Positions 6,808-14,829 are shown, numbered from the stretch's first letter. The stretch: DNA of 17,764 bases from Acidobacteriota bacterium (GCA_003223895.1 QHXD01000098.1:1-17764), one strand, 5' to 3'. Program-made: numbers and translations. The notes: generated by a model from the sequence alone, not told the origin.

Positions 6808-8811
6808 TTGGTTTCATTTGTGTCTTCCCGGCTTGTAGTCTACGATTTGGCGTCGTCGCTCTCCGCCGAAGTGGTCCGGGTTGAAGTGAAGAACCGGGCC
6901 GATCTTCTTTCCGGCAAATCCTTCGGTTCAGTGGGCGGGTACGAGAAGTTGTCCGGCAAGATCTATTTTGCCGTCGATCCTGCAAACAGCGCGAACCGGA
7001 CCATTGTCGACATCGACAAGGCACCCAGGAACGCGTCCGGGAAAGTGGAGTTCTCGTCGGACTTCTACTTGATCAAGCCGAAGGACGCAGGCCATGGAAA
7101 CGGAACGGTTCTCTATGAAGTCTCCAACCGCGGAGGCAAGGGCATGCTGGGGTTCTTCAACTTCGCCTCCGGCAGTCTCGACCCACAAACGACGTCCGAC
7201 GTGGGCGACGGCTTTCTGATGGAACAGGGCTTCACGCTGCTCTGGATTGGCTGGCAATTCGACGTCCCGACTCGTGAAGGATCGCTGCGCGCCTATCTGC
7301 CCATCGCGCGCGAACCGGACGGACGGCCGATCCGGGGTCTGGTGAGAAGCGATTTCGAGCCCACAGAGAAGATCCTGGAGGAATCCCTCGCCGACCGCGG
7401 ACACATGGCATATGCGGTCGTCGATCCAAAGGATCCCGCCAACGTCCTTACAGTACGGGACTCTGCCGAAGGGTCGCGCCGCACGATCCCTCGAGATCAG
7501 TGGGATTTCACACTCGATGGCCGCAGCGTACGCATGGCGGCGGGTTTCGAAGCAAAGAAAATTTACGAGGTTGTCTACAAATCGCAGGACCCGCCGATCG
7601 CCGGCCTTGGTTCTGCAGCCGTTCGCGATGCGATTTCCCGGCTGAAATATGGTTCCGCCCCCGAGCTTTCAATCGCGGCTGGAACGGTGAAGCGCGCGAT
7701 CGCATATGGCGCTTCTCAAAGCGCCCGCTTCATTCGCACTTACCTGTATGACGGATTCAACGAGGACGAATCCCATCGAAAAGTATTTGATGGAATGATG
7801 TCCGAACGTGCAGCCAGCGCCCGGGGAAGCTTCAATGTTCGTTTTGCCCAGCCGTCTCGCGATGGAGATCCATGGGCGAACTTTCTTTATCCCGTCAACG
7901 TTTTCCCTTTCACCGACGCCGCACAGCTCGATCCGGACACGGGCCGCCGGGATGGGCTGTTGAGTCACGCGACGAAAGAGCAGTTCAGGCCGAAAATCAT
8001 GTACACGAATTCGTCCTACGAATATTGGGGCCGGGTCGGCTCGCTTTTTCACACGACGATTGATGGGAAGGAAGACGTCACATTGATGCCGAACGTCCGC
8101 GCTTACCTGTTTGCGGCAGCCCAGCACGGACCCGCACCGTTTCCGCCGCCGCGAAGCGTCGGCCAGCAAATGAACAACCCTCTGGACTATCGCTGGACCA
8201 TGCGCAAACTGCTGGTCTCGATGAATCGTTGGATTGCCGATGGTACCGAGCCGCCGCCAAGCGCGGTTCCCCGCATCGCCAACGGCACGCTGATCGCTCG
8301 AGACAAGCTCAAGTTCCCTGCTGTTCCAAACGTGACTGTACCCGCAGCTCCGCAGAAAGCCTATCGTGCGGATTACGGTTCCGACTTCGTGACGAAAGGC
8401 GTCGCCAGCCAGGAGCCGCCAACACTCGGTTCGGCATTCCCTGTTTTCGTTCCACAAGTGGACGCCGACGGCAACGATGCTGCGGGCGTCCGCATGCCCG
8501 AGCTTGCCGTGCCGCTCGCCACCTACACCGGTTGGAATCTGTACAACGAACGGTCCGGACCCGCGAATGTGATGGCCACGACGACCGGATCGTTCATACC
8601 GTTCCCGCGCACTCGTGCCGAACGGGAAAAGACAAATGATCCGCGCCCTTCGGTAGAAGAAAGATATGGGACTCGCGATCACTACCTGGACCTCGTCTCG
8701 AAAAGCGCGAACGAACTCGTCTCAAAGGGCTACCTGATAAAGGAAGACGTTCCCCGTATCGTGCAGCAAGCCGGGATGCGCTGGGACTTTGTGATGGGAG
8801 CGGCGAATTGA
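6808..8811 (+). CDS. alpha/beta hydrolase domain protein (probably exported or formerly exported)
   Basis: This is a protein of up to 667 residues with the nucleophile elbow YGASQSARF around Ser303 (a G-x-S-x-S form), followed by LYDGFNEDE. These are features I associate with the large alpha/beta-hydrolase-domain family of secreted proteins of unknown substrate (Pfam Abhydrolase_10 type). Other family-like blocks are VSNRGGKGMLGFFN, GFTLLWIGWQFD, YTNSSYEYWGR and the C-terminal ERYGTRDHYLDLV. The start is uncertain: TTG 6808 or GTG 6820 are the only early candidates and neither has a good ribosome site. The N-terminus LVVYDLASSLSAEVVRVEV looks like the end of a signal peptide (cleavage after LSA) whose hydrophobic core is spoiled by Tyr-Asp. 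The DUF3500 gene starts 7 bp after the stop, so they are co-transcribed. Confidence 0.85.
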   Translation: MVSFVSSRLVVYDLASSLSAEVVRVEVKNRADLLSGKSFGSVGGYEKLSGKIYFAVDPANSANRTIVDIDKAPRNASGKVEFSSDFYLIKPKDAGHGNGTVLYEVSNRGGKGMLGFFNFASGSLDPQTTSDVGDGFLMEQGFTLLWIGWQFDVPTREGSLRAYLPIAREPDGRPIRGLVRSDFEPTEKILEESLADRGHMAYAVVDPKDPANVLTVRDSAEGSRRTIPRDQWDFTLDGRSVRMAAGFEAKKIYEVVYKSQDPPIAGLGSAAVRDAISRLKYGSAPELSIAAGTVKRAIAYGASQSARFIRTYLYDGFNEDESHRKVFDGMMSERAASARGSFNVRFAQPSRDGDPWANFLYPVNVFPFTDAAQLDPDTGRRDGLLSHATKEQFRPKIMYTNSSYEYWGRVGSLFHTTIDGKEDVTLMPNVRAYLFAAAQHGPAPFPPPRSVGQQMNNPLDYRWTMRKLLVSMNRWIADGTEPPPSAVPRIANGTLIARDKLKFPAVPNVTVPAAPQKAYRADYGSDFVTKGVASQEPPTLGSAFPVFVPQVDADGNDAAGVRMPELAVPLATYTGWNLYNERSGPANVMATTTGSFIPFPRTRAEREKTNDPRPSVEERYGTRDHYLDLVSKSANELVSKGYLIKEDVPRIVQQAGMRWDFVMGAAN

Positions 8812-8818
8812 GGTTGCT

Positions 8819-9883
8819 ATGAAAATTCATCATTACGGAACACTCCTGGTCCTGCTCGTGCTTCCGCTGGCGGCAACTGTAGTCGCGGGCTTTAGCCCGC
8901 GTAGCCAGCGAGCTGCGACCGACGCCGCCACGCTCAAAGCAGTTTCTGCGGCCAGGGGTTTTCTTGCAACGCTCGACGATCGCCAGCGTGCAAGGGTCAG
9001 CCTGGAACTCAATAAAATCACCCGGTCCAACTGGTCCAATCTTCCTACCGGTGCCGTATTTCAGAATGGCTCTACACAACGTAATGGCGTAAAGCTTGGC
9101 GATATGACCGCCGCTCAGCAGGACGCCGCGCTGGCGCTCGTTGCCGCGACTTTGAGTCCGACCGGTTATCAGAAAGTGATCAACATCGTGAATGGCGACG
9201 AGACGTTAGAGCGCGCAAGCGCTCCGAGTCGTCCGGCGGCCACTCGTACGCGGTTCGGAAGGGCCGAGTATTACATCGCAATTCTTGGTACGCCTTCCGC
9301 AACCCAACCATGGATGATTCAATTCGGCGGTCATCATCTTGCGATCAACATCACACTCGCAGGCGCGCAGAACGTTTTGACGCCAAGTCACACAGGCGCG
9401 CAACCCAGCATGTACACCTTCAACGGCCAGGCAATTCGACCACTGGGAAAGGAAAACGATAAAGCTTTCGCCCTGATGAACGCACTGAACGCAGCGCAGC
9501 AAAAGCAGGCAATTCTCGATTATCAGGTAGGCGACGTGGTTCTGGGCCCGGGTCACGACGGTGAGGTTATTCAACCTGAGGGTGTCCGTGCGTCTGGTTT
9601 CAACGAGGCTCAGCGAGCAATGCTGCTCGACCTCATGAGCGAGTGGGTCAGTATCCTCAATGACACCGCCGCCGCAGCCAGGATGGCGGAGATCAAGACG
9701 CATCTCGCAGAGACCTACTTTGCCTGGAGCGGACCGACGACGAACGGGAGCCGCGTCTATTTCCGTATCCAGGGCCCGACGGCGATGATCGAATACGCGC
9801 CTCAGGGATCAGGCACGGACCATATCCACACATTTTATCGGGACCCGACCAACGACTACGGCGCGAAGTTCATCAAACCATGA
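8819..9883 (+). CDS. DUF3500 family exported protein
   Basis: This 354-residue protein has a signal peptide (hydrophobic core TLLVLLVLPLAATVVA, likely cut after A23). The mature part has the DUF3500 hallmarks: LNKITRSNWSNLP near the start, the histidine motif WMIQFGGHHLAINIT, and the C-terminal DHIHTFYRDPTNDYG. The family function is unknown; the histidine clusters suggest metal binding, which is inference. The start ATG 8819 lies 7 bp after the hydrolase stop, and the end overlaps the next gene by ATGA, implying coupled translation. Residues 20-28, including the last part of the signal peptide, are encoded by a 24-base REP-like element (8878-8901) that keeps the frame. Confidence 0.9.
   Translation: MKIHHYGTLLVLLVLPLAATVVAGFSPRSQRAATDAATLKAVSAARGFLATLDDRQRARVSLELNKITRSNWSNLPTGAVFQNGSTQRNGVKLGDMTAAQQDAALALVAATLSPTGYQKVINIVNGDETLERASAPSRPAATRTRFGRAEYYIAILGTPSATQPWMIQFGGHHLAINITLAGAQNVLTPSHTGAQPSMYTFNGQAIRPLGKENDKAFALMNALNAAQQKQAILDYQVGDVVLGPGHDGEVIQPEGVRASGFNEAQRAMLLDLMSEWVSILNDTAAAARMAEIKTHLAETYFAWSGPTTNGSRVYFRIQGPTAMIEYAPQGSGTDHIHTFYRDPTNDYGAKFIKP
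8878..8901. repeat. GTAG-type REP-like element, copy 2, inside a coding region
   Basis: GTAG (8879-8882) is followed after one base by an 8-bp-stem hairpin CGCGGGCT-TT-AGCCCGCG in the 8884-8901 stretch. It is an exact 24-base match, inverted, to 3496-3519. It lies in frame in the DUF3500 gene and encodes VVAGFSPR of the signal-peptide/mature junction. Confidence 0.88.
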
Positions 9884-10446
9884 GAGTGAGGACGCGGATC
9901 GGCTTCATTGTTGTTCTTCTGGTGTTTCCGGCGACGATGCTTGCGCATCGCCTCGATGAATATCTGCAGGCGACGCGCCTGTCACTGGCGCTGGATCGGA
10001 TCGTGCTGAAAGCGGACCTGACTCCGGGCGTGGATGTGGCGCCGCTGGTGTTCTCGCTGATCAATACCAATCACGATGGCCGTATTTCCGAGGCAGAAGG
10101 AAAGGCGTACGCCAGGCAGGTCTTGAGCGAGACGGTCATCGAGGTGGACGGCAAGCGCCAACACCTGGATCTCGTCAACAGTCAATTTCCGTCTTTTGAA
10201 GAAATGCGCGACGGGGTGGGCACGATTCGGATTGAAGCGCGTGCGTCGTGGACGGGTGCTCCTGGCCGGCATTTGCTTTTCTACCAAAACAATCACCGGC
10301 CTGATCTCGGCGCTTACCTGGTCAATGCCCTTGTCCCGGTGAACCGTGAAATCGAGATCACGGACCAGCATCGCGATCCGCTTCAGCGTGGAATAAGACT
10401 GGGGTTCGACGTGAAGGCTTCTTCGGTTACCTCCCCAGATCACTAA
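9880..10446 (+). CDS. exported HupE/UreJ-N-terminal-like protein with EF-hand-like loop
   Basis: This 188-residue protein has a signal peptide (RIGFIVVLLVFPATMLA, cut before HRLDEYLQA). The AHRLDEYLQAT start, the LTPGVDVAPLVFSLI strand and the calcium-loop-like N62-x-N64-x-D66-G-R-I-S-x-x-E73 resemble the soluble N-terminal region of HupE/UreJ-like membrane proteins. The six-helix metal-permease part is absent, so the gene is either a stand-alone domain version or truncated. It overlaps the DUF3500 gene by 4 bp. Its last four codons and stop (SPDH, TAA) lie inside the 10432-10461 palindrome, so its true C-terminus may have been changed by that element. It converges on aroF with no gap. Confidence 0.82.
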   Translation: MRVRTRIGFIVVLLVFPATMLAHRLDEYLQATRLSLALDRIVLKADLTPGVDVAPLVFSLINTNHDGRISEAEGKAYARQVLSETVIEVDGKRQHLDLVNSQFPSFEEMRDGVGTIRIEARASWTGAPGRHLLFYQNNHRPDLGAYLVNALVPVNREIEITDQHRDPLQRGIRLGFDVKASSVTSPDH

Positions 10447-10461
10447 TCAGTGATCTGGGGA
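10432..10461. terminator. 13-bp-stem palindrome between convergent genes, likely bidirectional terminator/repeat
   Basis: TCCCCAGATCACT (10432-10444) pairs perfectly with AGTGATCTGGGGA (10449-10461) around the loop AATC. It spans the stop codons of both the + strand gene ending at 10446 and aroF ending at 10447. No T-run follows on either side. The ATCACTAATCA core (10439-10449) matches the arm of the 6735-6784 palindrome, hinting at a dispersed repeat. Confidence 0.7.
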
Positions 10462-11478
10462 AGGACGGATGGACCTTTTAACGACGGGGGCGAGCCGGCG
10501 CAATTCCTCCATCAATTCGGCGAAGGACTCGGGCAGCAAGGCCTGAGGGCCATCGGACAGTGCCTTCTCGGGCTGATCGTGGACTTCAATGATCAGGCCG
10601 TCGGCGCCAACGGCGACGGAGGCGCGGCTCATGGGAGCGACTTTGTGGCGCTTGCCCGTGCCGTGGCTGGGATCGACGATGATCGGCAAGTGGGAAATGC
10701 GTTTCACTGCGGGAACAATCGAAAGATCGAGCGTGTTTCGCGTGTGGTCGGCGAAGGTACGGATTCCGCGCTCGCACAGGATCACGTCGTAATTGCCTTC
10801 GGACATGATGTACTCGGCAGCCAGAAAAAATTCGTCGAGCGTGGCGCTCATGCCGCGCTTCAACAGAACGGGTTTCCGAGCGCGGCCGGCGGAGCGAAGC
10901 AACGCAAAATTCTGCATGTTGCGGGCGCCAAGCTGGATGATGTCGGCATATTCCTCGACCATCCCGATGCTTTCGGCATCAATGGCTTCCGTCACTATGG
11001 GAAGACCGGAAGCCTCGCGGGCCTTCGCGAGGATTTTCAGACCTTCGAGACCGAGGCCCTGGAAGCTGTAAGGTGAAGTTCGAGGTTTGAATGCGCCGCC
11101 ACGAAAGAGGTGGGCCCCGGCGGATCGGACGTGCTCGGCAATACGCAGTGTTTGTTCTTCGCTTTCGACGGCACACGGACCCGCCATCACAACCACTTCG
11201 GGTCCGCCAATCACCACGTTTCCGACGTGGATCTCCGTATTGTCCGGCTTCAGTTCGCGGCTGACCAGCTTGTAGGGCTGAGTGACCGGGATCACTTCGG
11301 CGATGCCGGGCATGTCTTCGAACTGGCCCGATTCGATCGCTCCCGGGTTGCCCGTTATACCAATCGCAGTTCGATTCGCCCCGGGCATGGCGTGAGGCCT
11401 AAAGCCCAGTTCCTCGATTTTTCTACATACCCGGTCGATGTCTTCCTGGGTGGCGTCCACCCGCATCACGATCAACAT
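10447..11478 (-). CDS. aroF: 3-deoxy-7-phosphoheptulonate (DAHP) synthase, ferredoxin-like-domain type
   Basis: This 343-residue enzyme condenses phosphoenolpyruvate with erythrose 4-phosphate, the first step of the shikimate pathway in the cytosol. Residues 1 to about 85 form the ferredoxin-like regulatory domain (MLIVMRVDATQEDIDRV...IPVTQPYKL); the rest is the TIM barrel of the type I-beta class. Expected metal ligands are present: C102 in AGPCAVES, H272 in VDPSHGTGKR, E298 in IIEVH and D309 in LSDGP. Substrate-binding blocks FRGGAFKPRTSPYSFQG, QLGARNMQNF and LLKRGMSATLDEF are also intact. The ferredoxin-like domain predicts feedback control by aromatic amino acids, as in Thermotoga. It is a single-gene unit. 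The ATG at 11478 has no strong ribosome site. Its last residues PDH and the stop lie in the palindrome shared with the convergent neighbour. Confidence 0.96.
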   Translation of the reverse strand: MLIVMRVDATQEDIDRVCRKIEELGFRPHAMPGANRTAIGITGNPGAIESGQFEDMPGIAEVIPVTQPYKLVSRELKPDNTEIHVGNVVIGGPEVVVMAGPCAVESEEQTLRIAEHVRSAGAHLFRGGAFKPRTSPYSFQGLGLEGLKILAKAREASGLPIVTEAIDAESIGMVEEYADIIQLGARNMQNFALLRSAGRARKPVLLKRGMSATLDEFFLAAEYIMSEGNYDVILCERGIRTFADHTRNTLDLSIVPAVKRISHLPIIVDPSHGTGKRHKVAPMSRASVAVGADGLIIEVHDQPEKALSDGPQALLPESFAELMEELRRLAPVVKRSIRPSPDH

Positions 11479-11510
11479 GAAACAATTCTAGCATCGCCGA
11501 CCGAAATGGG

Positions 11511-11544
11511 GCGGCGGTCATAGACGTCATAGACCGCCGCTACA
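11511..11544. repeat. GTAG-type palindromic element (GCGGCGGTC hairpin followed by CTACA)
   Basis: GCGGCGGTC (11511-11519) pairs with GACCGCCGC (11532-11540), and the loop contains a central GACGTC palindrome flanked by ATA on both sides. CTACA (11540-11544) follows, so on the minus strand TGTAG heads the hairpin, as in the REP-like copies at 3496 and 8878. It lies between the secreted-protein gene's stop and the aroF start, both on the minus strand, and may end transcription of the former. Confidence 0.7.
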
Positions 11545-11556
11545 GTGGGATCCTAA

Positions 11557-12129
11557 TCAGTCTTTCACTTCGATGCCCATGGGATTCTCAATCAGAATTC
11601 CATCTATCGTGTACTGATTAGGCACGTACGGCAGCGGTACGGGAATCGGCGTACGGCATATTCCCGCTCGTTGAAAGACCGCGTTGGCGAAAACGATGGT
11701 ATTGCCGAAACCACCATCCTCACGCCATTCTGTCCAGTGGCCCGATCCGGCTTTACTGGTATCGATTGCCCAATGGATGCCGTCGTGACCGACGTCTTTC
11801 GCGTAGTCTCCGTGCATGAAGACCTGGTCTCCTTCCTGGCTGGCAATCCCGTTCCAGTCAGGGAAAGTCGTGGAGTACCAGCGATAACGGAAGTGCGTCC
11901 CAACAACACCAATGAACTCGAAACAGATTCCTTGAGTAGCCATTTGCGTGTGAACGGGAGACGCGTCATTGAACGCTGTAATCGTCCAGAGATTTCCACC
12001 TCTGACCAGATCGGGACTCGGCGTGGGAACCAGCACCGGAAGTTGCGCATGCGCGGTTGGAATTGTCGCGAAGTTCAGCACCAGGATTCCTGAAGCCACA
12101 ATCGCGGTAACTTTATTGAACAAACTCAT
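11557..12129 (-). CDS. small secreted protein of unknown function, candidate ECF sigma target
   Basis: This 190-residue protein has a clear signal peptide (AIVASGILVLNFATIPTAHA, cut after A28). The mature part is rich in aromatic residues and glycine (LWTITAFND, HFRYRWYSTTFPDWNG, FMHGDYAKDVGHDGIHWAID, GHWTEWREDGGFGNT) and has two cysteines (C69, C158) that could pair. I do not recognise a family; the pattern suggests an extracytoplasmic beta-rich domain. A very strong ribosome site AAGGAGG lies 6 bases before the ATG. Upstream, a GTAAC-N15-TTCACTA motif matches that before the ECF sigma gene, so this gene may be controlled by that sigma factor although the CHAT gene and a large palindrome separate it from the operon. 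Confidence 0.85.
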   Translation of the reverse strand: MSLFNKVTAIVASGILVLNFATIPTAHAQLPVLVPTPSPDLVRGGNLWTITAFNDASPVHTQMATQGICFEFIGVVGTHFRYRWYSTTFPDWNGIASQEGDQVFMHGDYAKDVGHDGIHWAIDTSKAGSGHWTEWREDGGFGNTIVFANAVFQRAGICRTPIPVPLPYVPNQYTIDGILIENPMGIEVKD

Positions 12130-12157
12130 CTAATCCTCCTTGTCGATTTCTAAGGAG

Positions 12158-12184
12158 TAGTGAAGGAGGATGGGAATCCGTTAC
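12158..12184 (-). promoter_or_regulatory. candidate ECF-type promoter of the secreted-protein gene
   Basis: Read on the minus strand, GTAAC (12184-12180), 15 bases, then TTCACTA (12164-12158) lie 29 bases before the start codon. Motif and spacing are identical to 16941-16915 before the sigma gene. GTAAC is a typical ECF -35 type. Assignment to the neighbouring sigma factor is inference. Confidence 0.6.
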
Positions 12185-12209
12185 AACGTCTGTCTGTACC
12201 ACCGGGACG

Positions 12210-12328
12210 GGTTGAAAACACAAAGACACAAAGGGCACAAAGACACAAAGAAAGGCCGCAAACAAAAAGTCATTTGATGCGGCCTTTCTTTGTGTCTTTG
12301 TGCCCTTTGTGTCTTTGTGTTTTCAACC
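12210..12328. repeat. 119-bp palindrome with 51-bp perfect arms (CACAAAG family)
   Basis: Bases 12210-12260 are the exact reverse complement of 12278-12328, with a 17-base loop (12261-12277). The outer arms hold repeated ACACAAAG units; the inner part is AAAGGCCGCA. It ends one base into the CHAT gene stop codon, so it could serve as that gene's terminator. The same outer sequence, with an unrelated centre, occurs at 16988-17092. The remaining part of this 198-bp gap holds the promoter and ribosome site of the secreted-protein gene. Confidence 0.92.
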
Positions 12329-14829
12329 TATTGAGAGTTCCCACCAACGTAGACCTGAAACGGACCCCAGTAGAATGGCTTCCGGAAATTACCTGGCGAG
12401 TGAATCATCGACAGTTTTGCCTGGCGCAAAGCTTCGGCCGGTGACTTTCCTGCGTTGACCTGCTCGTACAAACGATCCATAAGCTGCGCCGTGGAACTGT
12501 CGGTTACGTCCCACAGTCCCGCGATGACATTCCTGGCGCCTGCCTGAAGAAATGCCCATGTGAAACCGACCAGACCCTCACCCGCATAGACCCGTGCGCC
12601 GGCGCCCCGGCAGGCGGAGATCGTTACGAGTTCCGCACGAAGAGGCGTCTCCAACACATCCCGGGCGTACAGCTTGAAACCGTCATTCGAGGATGAAAGG
12701 ATGATCGCGGATTCCAGCGGGCTTTCCCGGTTGGCGGAGGCATGAGCCGCGAAGTGAATGATCGAATACTTTCCGGGATCGGATGCCCTGTATACGGAAG
12801 GTTCGGCCCGAGATCCCTCATAAATGGTTTGTTCCAGGGAAACCAGGCGTTGTTTAACACTGCGGACTTCTTCGCCGGCATAAGGCAGGGGGCGATACTC
12901 CGAGCCAACCGGCTCCGGGCTGCCGATCATTAACACGGACTTGAGCGGGTCACGAGAAAAGGCGCCCGGATTGAGCGCCAATGAAGGCGCGATGGCGAGA
13001 GTCACATCTTCGATCCAGTAGTGCGGCTTTTCGCCGGCAACCGGCAGTGTCTCGAAATTCAAATTGTGCAGCACGCCGTCGGGAACAATGACAGCCCTGG
13101 AGCCCCTGGGAAGGAGGTCTCGGGTTTCAGCAAGCAAAATATTATAGAGAGACTCTGCCGCTGGATGCGTTGACTCGAGCGGGTCCCTGAGACCGTCGAT
13201 CACTGCCTGATACGATCGGACCAGTTCCTCGATTTCGCTCTGTGCCGGCAGCACAACGAGTTTGCGGCCTTTTGGCGTGATCACCCACAAAAACGAACGG
13301 CGAGGCGCGAGCCAGTACGCCAGAAAGCTCGTTCCCGACCGTCGCGCTGACTCCTGATAACTTTCAACGGAGGGTACGCGCTGCGGGGCCTTATGCCGGC
13401 GGAACTTTTCAGCCAGGACACGCGCACGGCTCGATTCGGCCACTTCGAGAGCGCGATCTACCGCGCCCTGGTCGATCAACGCATCCACATAATCCTGGTA
13501 AAAGCGGATCAGCCGCGAAAGGAAAGTGATTTTGTAGTCGGCCAGGGAGAGTTCCGCTCGGCTGGCCTCGATGGTCCTTATTGCGGCATCAAAGTGTTCG
13601 TATGCTTTCCTTTTTTCGCCTGTTTCGCGATAGAGCTGTCCCAAAGCGGCATGAGCCTCCCACAAAGTCGAGGGATTTTTGGCCGCGTCCTTCAGGACCT
13701 GGTGATACAGACCCGCGGCCGCGGCAATTTGTCCTCTGCCGGCAGCGATGGTGGCCGCGTTCAAACGTGTGTACGTCTGCGAGTCGGTGTCTTTGATGAG
13801 TTCTTTGAGTTCCCTGGCTCGTTCATTGAATTCCTCAGCCTGGTCCCACTGCCTGAGGTTCGAGAAAGCCACTGCCAGATTGCCCGCCCATTTTGAAGCG
13901 TTGGATGTGGCGCCGATCTCGACAGCCAGGGCCAGCGCTCGCTGATAGTACGGAACGGCTTTGGCGAAGTCGCTCTGGAGGATGTAGATATTGCCGATCT
14001 CTCCGAGGCTCGCCTCGAGATACGGTTTTGCGCCTTCGCGCTCCTGCACTTCGACAGCTTTGGAGTAAGCCGCGGATGCTTTTTCGAAATCGCCAAGGCG
14101 GCTCGCGCAGATTGCTATGTTACCGAGCGTGATTGCTGCGTACAGTTTCGCATCCATTTTTTCGAAACCTTCCTGCGCGCGAGTGAACAGAGGGATGGCC
14201 TCGTCGTATCGAAACTGCCGGATGCGAATCATTCCGAGGTTGTTCAGGCTGACCGTGTGCCAATACGGCTCACTCAGTTCTTCAGAATGTTTGAGGGCCG
14301 CTTGAAAAGCGGCTTCCGCTTCGGCTGGATGCCTGGTGGCATCGAAGAGCGAACCGCGCAACACCTCGATTTCGGGCGTGAGGGAATATTGATTCGTCGT
14401 GGCCACAAGCGATTCCACGGCGTCCAAAAGGGTTCGGGCTTCGTCCACGCGCCCAAGACGCAGAAGCCCCTTCACACGCACGGTCCTGGATCGACACGCC
14501 AGCGCGTAGAAGCCGGGTGAATCGGGTGGTTGGGTGTCCAGCAGCGCCAGTCCTTCTTTGGCACGCCCCTGGTTGATGAAGATCTCGGCCTGCAGGATTC
14601 GGAAGCGCCAGTACCATTCGGACTCAGGTTTCTCGCGCCAGGGGACACTTCCGTTATCAACCCCGCTTTGTGCGGCAATCAGATTTCCGCGCCGCAGGTC
14701 GAGGTTGGCTTGTCGATACAGTTCTTCGGTGGAAGTCTCGAGCTGCCGCGCGCAGCTCGCAACAACCAACACAATCAACGACAACGCTGCTAGTAAATCA
14801 CGCTTCCGTTGGTTTCGATGTCTGCACAC
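12328..14829 (-). CDS. TPR-repeat CHAT-domain (caspase-like) lipoprotein
   Basis: This 833-residue protein has a basic start (RHRNQRKRD), a hydrophobic core (LLAALSLIVLVVA) and a lipobox VASC with C26, so it is probably an envelope lipoprotein facing the periplasm; A27 gives no inner-membrane retention signal. Residues about 30-480 form TPR-like helices (for example SLNNLGMIRIRQFRYDEAIPLFTRA and GEIGNIYILQSDFAKAVPYYQRA). The C-terminal CHAT domain (about 520-830) has the expected catalytic pair: H696 in IIHFAAHA and C740 in TISACRGAG, followed by GEGLVGFTWAFLQAGARNVIAGLWDV. CHAT domains are caspase-related cysteine peptidases; the TPRs probably bind a substrate or trigger. The GTG start at 14829 is backed by GGAG 7 bases upstream. 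It overlaps the 261-aa gene by 40 bp and is the last gene of the sigma operon. Confidence 0.92.
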   Translation of the reverse strand: MCRHRNQRKRDLLAALSLIVLVVASCARQLETSTEELYRQANLDLRRGNLIAAQSGVDNGSVPWREKPESEWYWRFRILQAEIFINQGRAKEGLALLDTQPPDSPGFYALACRSRTVRVKGLLRLGRVDEARTLLDAVESLVATTNQYSLTPEIEVLRGSLFDATRHPAEAEAAFQAALKHSEELSEPYWHTVSLNNLGMIRIRQFRYDEAIPLFTRAQEGFEKMDAKLYAAITLGNIAICASRLGDFEKASAAYSKAVEVQEREGAKPYLEASLGEIGNIYILQSDFAKAVPYYQRALALAVEIGATSNASKWAGNLAVAFSNLRQWDQAEEFNERARELKELIKDTDSQTYTRLNAATIAAGRGQIAAAAGLYHQVLKDAAKNPSTLWEAHAALGQLYRETGEKRKAYEHFDAAIRTIEASRAELSLADYKITFLSRLIRFYQDYVDALIDQGAVDRALEVAESSRARVLAEKFRRHKAPQRVPSVESYQESARRSGTSFLAYWLAPRRSFLWVITPKGRKLVVLPAQSEIEELVRSYQAVIDGLRDPLESTHPAAESLYNILLAETRDLLPRGSRAVIVPDGVLHNLNFETLPVAGEKPHYWIEDVTLAIAPSLALNPGAFSRDPLKSVLMIGSPEPVGSEYRPLPYAGEEVRSVKQRLVSLEQTIYEGSRAEPSVYRASDPGKYSIIHFAAHASANRESPLESAIILSSSNDGFKLYARDVLETPLRAELVTISACRGAGARVYAGEGLVGFTWAFLQAGARNVIAGLWDVTDSSTAQLMDRLYEQVNAGKSPAEALRQAKLSMIHSPGNFRKPFYWGPFQVYVGGNSQ

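Noticed and set aside
10450..11076. 208-aa plus-strand open frame
   Set aside because: It is antisense to aroF, which is unambiguous.
12210..12328. CRISPR array from repeated CACAAAG units
   Set aside because: The units are 7-8 bases, without regular spacers, and form a single inverted repeat.
12160..12444. 94-aa open frame across the large palindrome
   Set aside because: It translates repeat sequence and the antisense of the CHAT gene end.
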